Source: LMUY01 sp965199105 (GTDB lineage Bacteria > Pseudomonadota > Alphaproteobacteria > Acetobacterales > Acetobacteraceae). From it: a stretch of DNA of 64,000 bases. The stretch spans positions 1,984,001 through 2,048,000 of the forward strand of contig CBDAQO010000002.1 in the NCBI GenBank assembly GCA_965199105.1, read 5' to 3'. Shown here one piece after another: positions 25,961-33,312 of this stretch; the stretch's first letter is position 1, and each line of letters begins with the position of its first letter. The notes below the pieces were generated by a model. The model was not told the DNA's origin. It searched no databases and was given only the letters and a program-made list of their open reading frames with translations. Both the position numbers and the translations under genes were made by a program.

Positions 25961-26782
25961 ATGCGCATCCGATGTGGGTTTCGCATCGCCTATGAATGCT
26001 CCCAGCCAGTGCCGATGCTGCTGGCGCTCAGCGTGCACCCGTCCCGCCACCCCGACCTGCTGACCGACACGCCGCTGCGGTTCGACCCGGCGGCCGAGGC
26101 GCACCGCTACTCGGACGATTTCGGCAATGTGTGCCACCGCATCGTGGCGCCGAAGGGCCGCATCGAGATGACCACCGAGTTCGACATCCAGGACAGCGGC
26201 CTGCCCGACCCGGTGGTGCCGCAGGCGACCCAGTTCGAGGTGGAGGCGCTGCCGGATGGCGCCCTGGTCTACCTGCTCGGCAGCCGCTACTGCGAGACCG
26301 ACAAGCTCTCCAACATCGCCTGGTCGCTGTTTGGCGGCACGGCGCCGGGTTGGGCGCGGGTGCAGGCGATCTGCGACTTCGCGCACGAGCGGATCACCTT
26401 CGGCTACGAGCACGCCCGGCCCGACAAGACCGCCTGGGACGGCTACAACGAGCGCCAGGGCGTCTGCCGCGACTATGCCCACCTGGCCGTCACGCTGTGC
26501 CGCTGCATGAACATCCCGGCGCGGTATTGCACCGGCTACCTGGGCGACATCGGCATCCCCGTCTCGGACTCGCCGATGGATTTCTCCGCCTGGTTCGAGG
26601 CCTACCTGTGCGGGCCGGACGGCGGCCGCTGGTACACCTTCGACGCCAGGCACAACCTGCAGCGGATCGGCCGCGTGTTGATGGCGCGCGGCCGGGACGC
26701 GACCGACGTAGCGCTGGCCACCACTTTCGGCCCGGCCTGGCTCAGCCTGTTCGAGGTGACGACCTACGAGGTGGCGGAGTAG
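25961..26782 (+). CDS. Transglutaminase-like family protein, second member
   Basis: A 273-residue protein of the same superfamily but a different branch. The core has QGVCRDYAHLAVTLCRCMNI (catalytic Cys), then ARYCTGYLGDIG, SAWFEAYL replacing the usual THAW around the His position, and RWYTFDARHN with the Asp. The expected His is not in the canonical HAW setting: DFSAWFEAYL has Ser where His is usual, so activity needs checking. GGGAGGAAG precedes the ATG at 25961. It is co-transcribed with the previous gene. Confidence 0.88.
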   Translation: MRIRCGFRIAYECSQPVPMLLALSVHPSRHPDLLTDTPLRFDPAAEAHRYSDDFGNVCHRIVAPKGRIEMTTEFDIQDSGLPDPVVPQATQFEVEALPDGALVYLLGSRYCETDKLSNIAWSLFGGTAPGWARVQAICDFAHERITFGYEHARPDKTAWDGYNERQGVCRDYAHLAVTLCRCMNIPARYCTGYLGDIGIPVSDSPMDFSAWFEAYLCGPDGGRWYTFDARHNLQRIGRVLMARGRDATDVALATTFGPAWLSLFEVTTYEVAE

Positions 26783-26805
26783 GATCGCGCCGGTTGGAGA
26801 GGCAC

Positions 26806-27165
26806 ATGATGATCCGTTGCATCGCGTTGGTCGGCCTGGCGTTGGTCGGCGTGGGTCTGCTCAGCGTTGCGCGGTCGGCGCGGGCGCAGGAATTCGTCAC
26901 CGGCACGCAGCTCGCCCAAGCCTGCGCCAGCCGCTACCCGACCGGGACGCGGGATTGCGACGGCTACATCGCCGGCGTTTTGGACACGGTGGCTGGGGCG
27001 CCGGAGCTCAAGGGCAAGCTGTGCCCACCACCGCACACCAAGCTCGGCACGCTGCGCGAGGCGCTCGGCACGTTCGGCGAGCAGCACCCGGAGGCGACCA
27101 AGGGCTCCGGCGTGGCCTTGCTGCAGAGTATGATGAAGGCGAACTATCCCTGCCCGGCGGGCTGA
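26806..27165 (+). CDS. Secreted Rap1a/Tai-type small protein
   Basis: A 119-residue exported protein: signal peptide to about residue 27 (SARAQEF, cut after ARA), then a small helical domain with four Cys (LAQACASRY, TRDCDGYIAGVLD, GKLCPPPH, NYPCPAG). The spacing C-x-C-x-C-C and GYIAGVLD resemble the Rap1a/Tai fold, first known from immunity proteins against type VI peptidoglycan amidases. Most such proteins occur without an effector, as here, so an immunity role is not supported by context. GGAGAGG precedes the ATG. It is 23 bp behind the transglutaminase pair. Confidence 0.75.
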   Translation: MMIRCIALVGLALVGVGLLSVARSARAQEFVTGTQLAQACASRYPTGTRDCDGYIAGVLDTVAGAPELKGKLCPPPHTKLGTLREALGTFGEQHPEATKGSGVALLQSMMKANYPCPAG

Positions 27166-27181
27166 TGCGGCCCAGGCGGCG

Positions 27182-28597
27182 CTAGCTCGCGGCGGGGATC
27201 GGGCTGGCGACGCCGGTGGCGCCGAGCGGGCAGGACTTGGCGAATGCGCCCGGCGCCGGCTCGGCGATCTCGCTCAGCGCCGTGCCAGGGCCAGCCAGGC
27301 GCGAGCCGGGTCGCACCGTCGCCGGCACCGGTGGCTGGTTCGGCAGGCGAACTTCCACCAGCGAGCCCGGGTTGACCGTCGACACGCTGTCCAGCGAGAC
27401 GTAGCCGTGGTCGCAATCGGCCATGCGGATCAGCGGCGTGCCGGCGGTGGCGTCGGCGCCCGCGACGGCCTCCACCGAGAGGACGACGCCGTGCACGCCC
27501 GCCACGATCGGCATTTCCGCCGGGTCGGGGGCGGGGAGCCGTGCCAGTGCGTCCTGGGCTGCCGCGAGTTCGGCTGCGGCGAGGTCGCGCTGGTGGTTGA
27601 GGTCGGCCAGCCGCGCCCGTCCGGCTGGGGTGGGCGGTAGTGGCTGTTGCAATGAGTCCGAGATGGCCGCGGCCCGGCGTTGCGCCACCTGCACCCGCTC
27701 GGCCGCGACGATGGCGATGGGGTCGGGCGGCGGCGGCACGTCCAGGGTGAGGAGCACGGAGGTGGGCGCCACCGGGTCCCCCGGCTTCACCGCCACGCTG
27801 GCGATGGACCCGCTGCGGGACGCACGCAGGACCATGACCGGCGTCTTGAACGACACGGCGATGGTCACCGCGGGCTTGGCCGTGGGCCAGGCGGCGATAA
27901 CTGCGGCGACCCCCACCACCAGCACGAGGCCACCCAAAGCGGGCCAGAGCAACCGTCGCGGCGCACGGCTTGGGGCAGCCGGCACCAGGGGCGCCGGCGC
28001 GGCGCGGGGGCTTGGTACCACGTCCACCCGCGCGACCGGCTCGGCGGCGAGGGCTGGCTGGGCTTGCTCGCTCACCGGGGCCGGCGTGATCACGGCCACC
28101 GGCTCCACCACGGCAGGTGGTGCACTCGTGTGGATCGGCTCGGCCGCAGCCTCCGGCGTCAGCGTTGCCGGCGGCAGCACAGCGACCGGCTCTGGCGCGG
28201 CGACCGGCGCGGCAACAGCGATTGGCTCCGGTGCCGCAACCGTCTCCAGCACAGCGACCGGGTCCGGCGTAGCGACCGGCTCCGGTGCCGCAATCGGCTC
28301 CAGCGCAACGATTGGCTCGGCCGCGGGCACCGGTTCTGCCTCGATGGCAGGGTCGGCCGCCGGGGTCGCGGTCGCCTCAGGGGCGGGTGGCGGCTCGGGC
28401 AGCCGTATCGCGTGGTCCAAGGCGGGCGGCAGCTTCAGCCATCGCGCGGCGGGGTCCCAAACCGGCACGCCTTCGGCGGGTGCGCGCAGGGCGGCGAGCC
28501 TGGCACCTGGCGGGAGTGCTGCCGGATGGGCGTGGTAGACCAGCGGCCGGGTTGCGCCGGGTGCGCCAGCCTCGGTCGGCTCTGCCAAGCTCGTCAT
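27182..28597 (-). CDS. HlyD-like membrane-anchored protein with Pro/Ala-rich repeat region
   Basis: A 471-residue protein in three parts. Residues about 65-200 are a low-complexity stretch built on PEPVA, PIAAPEP and similar units. Residues about 222-245 form a single transmembrane helix (LWPALGGLVLVVGVAAVIAA). The periplasmic remainder looks like a membrane-fusion (HlyD) domain: SGSIASVAVKPGDPVAP (first half lipoyl), a helical hairpin around QRDLAAAELAAAQDALARLP, and GVHGVVLSVEAVAGADATAG (second half). No transporter partner is nearby. It overlaps the DUF429-like gene by about 4 bp, so they are coupled. Confidence 0.78.
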   Translation of the reverse strand: MTSLAEPTEAGAPGATRPLVYHAHPAALPPGARLAALRAPAEGVPVWDPAARWLKLPPALDHAIRLPEPPPAPEATATPAADPAIEAEPVPAAEPIVALEPIAAPEPVATPDPVAVLETVAAPEPIAVAAPVAAPEPVAVLPPATLTPEAAAEPIHTSAPPAVVEPVAVITPAPVSEQAQPALAAEPVARVDVVPSPRAAPAPLVPAAPSRAPRRLLWPALGGLVLVVGVAAVIAAWPTAKPAVTIAVSFKTPVMVLRASRSGSIASVAVKPGDPVAPTSVLLTLDVPPPPDPIAIVAAERVQVAQRRAAAISDSLQQPLPPTPAGRARLADLNHQRDLAAAELAAAQDALARLPAPDPAEMPIVAGVHGVVLSVEAVAGADATAGTPLIRMADCDHGYVSLDSVSTVNPGSLVEVRLPNQPPVPATVRPGSRLAGPGTALSEIAEPAPGAFAKSCPLGATGVASPIPAAS

Positions 28598-29565
28598 CGA
28601 TCGCGCCCCCCCAGGCCGGGCTGGTCCGGTGCGCTGGCCGTAGCATGGAACGGGGGCGGGCTGAACACCGGGTCGCGCGGCAGGGCGGTTTGGCCCAGCA
28701 CCCAGCCTTCCCAGCGCTGCACCCAGGGGTCGGGCGGCGCGGTGTCCGGGCAGACCCCGGCCAGCACGCCGAGCACGCAGAGCAGGCCGAGCAGGCTGTC
28801 GAACCGGTCCTCGCCCGCAGCGTCCGCGCCAAACCCGTCCGCCAGAGCGGCGGCGAGGCGCGGGGCTGCCGTGGCGCCGCGCTGGTGCAACGCGTCGGCC
28901 AGGGCGGGCGCAAGCCTGACGCGGTCAGCCTGCCGCCGCTTGCTGCCACCCATGCGCAGGCCGAGTTGGCGCATGGCTTCGGCGGGGTAGGTCTCCGCCA
29001 CCACGACCCGGCCAGGAGCCCATAGGCCGGGTGCCAGCAAGCCGTGCAGCGCCCCGTCGAACGGCCATAGCAGCGGCGGCGGGGCGGGGCTTGTCAGGGC
29101 CGGCAGCAGCAGGTCCCGCCAGGCGGAGATGGCGGCCTTGCCGGATTGGTTGGCCCCAAGCGTCCAGAACAACGGCGCGCCCGCCGGACGCTCCACGGTG
29201 GCGCGGTCGCACCAGCGGGACAGGCCGGACGCGCCCTCGAGGCCAAGCGCGGTGGCGTGGGACAGCCGGGTCATGCCCTTGGCGCCCCGGCGCGGGTAGA
29301 ACGGGCGGTCGGCGGCCACTTCGGCCAGGGTGTCGCACACCGAGAAGAAGCCGGGGCGGTCGGCCAGGGTGCGCAGGAAGTCGGGGAAGCATGCCGTGCC
29401 CGCGAGTTGCCGGGCGAAGCCGCGGGGCAGGCCGAGCGGGAAATCCACCCCGAGCACGGCAGGCTCGCCTCGCTCGGTCAGGCGCTGGAACAAGGTCGCC
29501 AGATCCCCCACCGGCTCCGCTGCCGCCACCTGCCAGGCGCCGGGTTCGCCCGCCGCCACCGTCAT
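28594..29565 (-). CDS. DUF429-like protein (predicted RNase H-like fold)
   Basis: A protein of 324 residues from the first ATG at 29565. VLGVDFPLGLPRGFARQLAG and a late acidic segment GEDRFDSLLGLLCVLGVLAG fit the DUF429 pattern of a predicted nuclease-like fold. Conserved-looking sequence extends upstream in frame (VLIAAHADWSLDAAKRW) to a CTG at 29613, just at the stop of the small upstream gene, but no standard start exists there; the next ATG (29733) would overlap that gene by 124 bp. The true start is therefore unsettled. It is coupled to the HlyD-like gene. Substrate unknown. Confidence 0.7.
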   Translation of the reverse strand: MTVAAGEPGAWQVAAAEPVGDLATLFQRLTERGEPAVLGVDFPLGLPRGFARQLAGTACFPDFLRTLADRPGFFSVCDTLAEVAADRPFYPRRGAKGMTRLSHATALGLEGASGLSRWCDRATVERPAGAPLFWTLGANQSGKAAISAWRDLLLPALTSPAPPPLLWPFDGALHGLLAPGLWAPGRVVVAETYPAEAMRQLGLRMGGSKRRQADRVRLAPALADALHQRGATAAPRLAAALADGFGADAAGEDRFDSLLGLLCVLGVLAGVCPDTAPPDPWVQRWEGWVLGQTALPRDPVFSPPPFHATASAPDQPGLGGRDR

Positions 29566-29609
29566 CCACCGCTTGGCGGCGTCTAGGCTCCAGTCGGCGT
29601 GGGCGGCGA

Positions 29610-29831
29610 TCAGGACTTCTTCAGCGGCTGGTTGGCACGTTCGATGAGGCGGGAGAACAGGCCGGGCTTGCGCTCGGGCTTGGCTTCCTTCGGCTGCGCG
29701 GCGAGGGCCTGCTTCTGCTTCTGGTCCAGCCATTTATCGAGCGACATGCCGGCCTTCTGGGCGCGCTTGGCCTCGTAGCTGCGCTGGGCGTCGGTCATGG
29801 TACGGGCGCTGGGGCGGGGGTCTGGAGCCAT
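29610..29831 (-). CDS. Small basic conserved-type protein
   Basis: A 73-residue hydrophilic protein with a helical centre (AQRSYEAKRAQKAGMSLDKW) and a Lys/Pro-rich tail ending FSRLIERANQPLKKS. The composition suggests a nucleic-acid or protein-interacting helix. The start may be the ATG at 29831 or at 29798 (MTDAQRSY), the latter giving 62 residues. Its stop lies inside the beginning of the DUF429-like sequence, suggesting one transcript. No function can be assigned. Confidence 0.6.
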   Translation of the reverse strand: MAPDPRPSARTMTDAQRSYEAKRAQKAGMSLDKWLDQKQKQALAAQPKEAKPERKPGLFSRLIERANQPLKKS

Positions 29832-29913
29832 GCGGCCAGTGTGACAAATGGCGCCCGGAGGTTCAAGCGTCCGGGCTGCTGTGTCGGAGCGTGGGCGATC
29901 GCCTGTGGCTTCT

Positions 29914-29942
29914 CCCTCCCCCGCCGGCGGGAGAGGGCTTTT
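29914..29942. terminator. GC-rich hairpin terminator with T-run on plus strand
   Basis: CCCTCCCCCGCC and GGCGGGAGAGGG pair with one mismatch, and CTTTT follows on the plus strand. It lies in the gap after the bcp gene (which ends at 29967 on the minus strand). On the minus strand the T-run is missing, so its direction is ambiguous; this palindrome type is also a frequent dispersed repeat in GC-rich alphaproteobacteria. Confidence 0.45.
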
Positions 29943-29966
29943 GGCGTTGGTGGGGGAATGCAGGCG

Positions 29967-30431
29967 TCAGCCTAGGGCCTTGGCGGCCTCCATCACCTCG
30001 GCGGCGTGGCCGGGCACCTTCACCTTGCGCCATACGCGGGCGATCTTGCCGGCCTTGTCGATCAGGAACGTGCTGCGGTCGATGCCCATGTAGGTCTTGC
30101 CGTACATCGACTTCTCGCCCCAGGAGCCATAGGCCTCCGCCACGCCCGTTGCGTCCGACGCCAGGGGAAAGCTCAGGTTGTACTTGGCGGCGAACTTCTC
30201 GATCGGCGGCATCGCGTCCTTCGAGACGCCGATCACCTCGATGCCGATGTGGCCCAGTGCCGGCAGCGCCTCCTGGAACGCGCACGCCTCCTTGGTGCAG
30301 CCGGGCGTGTCCGCCTTCGGGTAGAAATACAGCACGAACGGTTTGCCCTGCATCGCCGCCAGGCTGACGGTGCGACCGCCTGTCGCCGCCATCTCGAAAG
30401 CCGGGGCCGGTTCGCCTTCCGCAACGCTCAT
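29967..30431 (-). CDS. bcp: Thioredoxin-dependent peroxiredoxin (BCP type)
   Basis: A 154-residue peroxiredoxin reducing hydroperoxides with thioredoxin. YFYPKADTPGCTKEACAFQE has the peroxidatic Cys45 (PGCT) and the resolving Cys50, the arrangement of atypical 2-Cys BCP enzymes. RSTFLIDKAGKIARVWRKVK is the usual C-terminal strand region. The ATG overlaps the glnE stop (ATGA), making a glnE-bcp unit. It is cytoplasmic. Confidence 0.95.
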   Translation of the reverse strand: MSVAEGEPAPAFEMAATGGRTVSLAAMQGKPFVLYFYPKADTPGCTKEACAFQEALPALGHIGIEVIGVSKDAMPPIEKFAAKYNLSFPLASDATGVAEAYGSWGEKSMYGKTYMGIDRSTFLIDKAGKIARVWRKVKVPGHAAEVMEAAKALG

Positions 30432-33292
30432 CGGGTCACTCCCACACGCAAGTTGAACAAGGCCCGCACCCGGGCCGCCATGCCGGCCAGCCTGATGTGG
30501 AACGATTCCGCGGTTTCGTCACCTGTCGCGCGCAACAGCGCCTCCAGCGCGGCGGGCGGCACGGCCTCGGGCGGGCGTGGGCCGACGGTGATGCGCAGCA
30601 TGCCCTGCACGGTCCGCCACAGCCGGTCGGCCTCGCGCAGGGTCTGTGCCTCCTCCGGCGCCAGCGACCCGGCGGCCTGCAAGCGCTGGATGGCGACGCG
30701 GATGGCGGTGGCGGGCCGGGCGGCCTCGGTGAGCAGCAGGGCGGTCTGCACGATGAACTCCACCTCGATCTGGCCCCCCGGCATCAGCTTCACGTCCCAC
30801 GCGGTCGAGGCCGGCAGGTCCCGCAGCATCCTCATGCGCATGGCGAGGGCGTCGGCGCGGACGGGCGCCGGGTCGGCCTGGTCGATGGCCTGGTCGATGG
30901 CGCGCTCGATGTCGGCCCACAGCGTCGGCGGCCCGGTGACGACGCGGGCGCGGGTGAGCGCCATGCGCTCCCAGGTCCAGGCCTCGCTCTGGTGATAGTG
31001 GCGGAACGAGTCGAGGCTGACGGCGACCGGGCCTTTGTTGCCGGACGGCCGCAGCCGCATGTCCACCGCGTAGAGCGCGCCGTCCACGCCGGGGGAGGTG
31101 AGGGCGGCCACCACGGCATGGGCGGCGCGGATGTAATACTGGCTCGGCGCCAGGCCGCGCGGGCCGTCGCTGTCCGGCGCGTCGGCGGCGTGCTGGTAGA
31201 TCAGCATCAGGTCCAAGTCCGACCCGGCCATCATCTCGCGCCCGCCCGCCTTGCCCAGCAGCAGGATGGCCAGGCCGCCGCCCGCCACCGTGCCGAACCG
31301 CGCCTCATGCGCCCGCAGCACCCGCGGAAGCAGCACGGTGAGCGCCGCGTCGGCCAGCGCGGTGCGGGCGAGGCCGGCGGCGTCGGCGTCGATGCGGCCT
31401 TTCATCTGCGCGGTGGCGAGGCGGAACTCCTCGCCCCGCACGGTGCGGCGCACCAGGGCCACGGCGTCGTCCAGGTCCCGCGCGTCGGCCAGTTGCGCCT
31501 CCAGCAGCGCCGCCGGGTCGGGCAGCGAGCCGCCCGGTGCGAGCAGGCCCTCCAGCGCCGCGGGAACCTGCGCCAGGTGGTCGGCCAGCGACGGGGCGGC
31601 GCCGAGCACGGCGGCGACGCGGTCCAGCAACAGCGGTTGGCGGTGCAGCAGCGAGAGCACGTGGACGCCACCTTGCAGGCGGCTGAGCAGGCTGTCGGCG
31701 CGGGCGAACGCAACGTCCGGCTCGCGCTGGGCGGCCAGCGCGCGGAGCAGGTCGGGCAGCACCTGCTCGAGCAAGCCGCGCGCCCGGGCGGAGCGGAACG
31801 CGCGCAGGCCGCCGTTGCGCCACGCGGTGACGCCGGCCAGCACCCGCTGCGGCTCGGTGAAGCCTAGTTCGGCCAGGCTCGCCGCGGTGATGGCGGCGGG
31901 GGCGGCGTCTGGCCGGTCGAACAGGGTGGCGTCATGGTGATGCACGCATTCCAACTGGTCGAGCAGCGCGCGGGCGAACTGCTCGGCGTCCGGGTAGCCC
32001 ATGAAGCAGGCGAACTGCGCCAAGCCGGCCCGGTCTGCCGGCAGCTGGTGGGTCTGCCGGTCTTGCACCATTTGCAACCGGTGCTCGACCTGGCGCAGAC
32101 AGCGGTAGGCGGCGGCGATGTCGGCGGCCGCTGGCGCTGCCACGTGCCCGGCTGCGGCCAGTGCCACCAGGGCGGGCAACGTCGCCGGCACGCGCAACGC
32201 CGGGTCCCGCCCGCCCCACACCAGTTGCATGGTTTGCACCGCCAACTCCACACCGCGGATGCCGCCCTGGCCGAGCTTCACGTCGTGGCCGGCGACGCGC
32301 GCCACCGGGTCGGGGCCGTCGGCCAGGTCGGTGTCGTGGTGGTCGTCCATGCGGCGCTTCATGGCGCGGATGTCGGCGACGGCGGCGAAATCGAGGTGCC
32401 GGCGCCAGACGAACGGTCGGATTTCGGCCAGGAAGCGCTCGCCCAGCGTGAGGTCGCCGGCGACCGGGCGCGCCTTGATCATGGCGGCGCGCTCCCAGTT
32501 TTCCCCGGCGCTCTCGTAGTAGGCGAGGGCGGCTGGCAGCGCGATGGCGGAGGGGCTGGCGGCCGGGTCGGGGCGTAACCGCAGATCGGTGCGGAAGACG
32601 TAGCCGTCCGCGTCACGCGCCTCCATAAGAGTGCAAAGATCACGCGCGAGCCGCGTAAAGGTAGCGCCGAGTCCGTCCGCATGGCGCGGGTGGGCTTGCG
32701 GGTCGTAGATCAAGACGAGGTCGATATCGCTGGAATAGTTCAGCTCGCGCGCGCCCAGCTTGCCCATGCCCAGCACGGTGAAGCCGCTGCCCGCGCCGCG
32801 GCGGCCGCGTGCGAGCTTGCCGCTGGCGGCGGCGGTGTGCAGCAGGTGGCGCACGCTGGCTTGCAGGGCGGCCTCGGCCAGGTCGCTGAGCGCGCCGGTG
32901 ACCTGCTCCAGCGTCCAGCCGCCGCCGATATCGGCCACCGCGGTGGCCAGCGCGACCCGGCGCTTGGCCCGTCGCAGCAGCGCGGCCAGGCTCGCCCGGT
33001 CCAGGCCGAGCTTGGCCGTGACCACCTCCCTCAAGGCGGCTGCCACCACCACACCCGGCCCGTTCCGCACCAGGCGCACGATGGCGGCCGACTCGCGCAC
33101 CGCCAGGTCGGCCAGGAACGGGCTGTTGCCGCCGAGTGCGTGCAGCATGCCGCGCGGCCCCGCCTGCCGCAGCAAGGCTGCCTGCGCCGGGCCGCATGCG
33201 GCGAACCGCTCGAGCAGCCGCTCCGCCGCGGCGGGATCGAACGGAAGCGGCCAGACGAGCGCGCCGGTGCCCCCGGCCGGCGCGTCAGCCAC
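30428..33292 (-). CDS. glnE: Glutamine synthetase adenylyltransferase/deadenylyltransferase
   Basis: A 954-residue bifunctional enzyme that adenylylates and deadenylylates glutamine synthetase in response to PII and glutamine. It has two nucleotidyltransferase domains: the first with GMGKLGARELNYSSDIDL, the second with LLGKAGGREMMAGSDLDL, each bearing the catalytic D-x-D. The length equals the family norm. The start is GTG at 33292, only 20 bp from the divergent ATG of the AsmA-like gene, so its promoter must lie within that neighbour or the leftward unit starts internally. It is followed by bcp with a 4-bp overlap. Confidence 0.95.
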   Translation of the reverse strand: MADAPAGGTGALVWPLPFDPAAAERLLERFAACGPAQAALLRQAGPRGMLHALGGNSPFLADLAVRESAAIVRLVRNGPGVVVAAALREVVTAKLGLDRASLAALLRRAKRRVALATAVADIGGGWTLEQVTGALSDLAEAALQASVRHLLHTAAASGKLARGRRGAGSGFTVLGMGKLGARELNYSSDIDLVLIYDPQAHPRHADGLGATFTRLARDLCTLMEARDADGYVFRTDLRLRPDPAASPSAIALPAALAYYESAGENWERAAMIKARPVAGDLTLGERFLAEIRPFVWRRHLDFAAVADIRAMKRRMDDHHDTDLADGPDPVARVAGHDVKLGQGGIRGVELAVQTMQLVWGGRDPALRVPATLPALVALAAAGHVAAPAAADIAAAYRCLRQVEHRLQMVQDRQTHQLPADRAGLAQFACFMGYPDAEQFARALLDQLECVHHHDATLFDRPDAAPAAITAASLAELGFTEPQRVLAGVTAWRNGGLRAFRSARARGLLEQVLPDLLRALAAQREPDVAFARADSLLSRLQGGVHVLSLLHRQPLLLDRVAAVLGAAPSLADHLAQVPAALEGLLAPGGSLPDPAALLEAQLADARDLDDAVALVRRTVRGEEFRLATAQMKGRIDADAAGLARTALADAALTVLLPRVLRAHEARFGTVAGGGLAILLLGKAGGREMMAGSDLDLMLIYQHAADAPDSDGPRGLAPSQYYIRAAHAVVAALTSPGVDGALYAVDMRLRPSGNKGPVAVSLDSFRHYHQSEAWTWERMALTRARVVTGPPTLWADIERAIDQAIDQADPAPVRADALAMRMRMLRDLPASTAWDVKLMPGGQIEVEFIVQTALLLTEAARPATAIRVAIQRLQAAGSLAPEEAQTLREADRLWRTVQGMLRITVGPRPPEAVPPAALEALLRATGDETAESFHIRLAGMAARVRALFNLRVGVTR

Positions 33293-33312
33293 GTTGCCCG
33301 CGGCGGCTGGCG

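Noticed and set aside
26806..27165. Type VI immunity system for the Rap1a-like gene
   Set aside because: No effector amidase or secretion genes are in the window; the fold also occurs in orphan secreted proteins.
27423..28538. Plus-strand Gly/Thr/Ser-rich frame opposite the HlyD-like gene
   Set aside because: Its apparent repeats are the complement of the Pro/Ala repeat codons; the minus strand has a membrane helix and HlyD-like segments.
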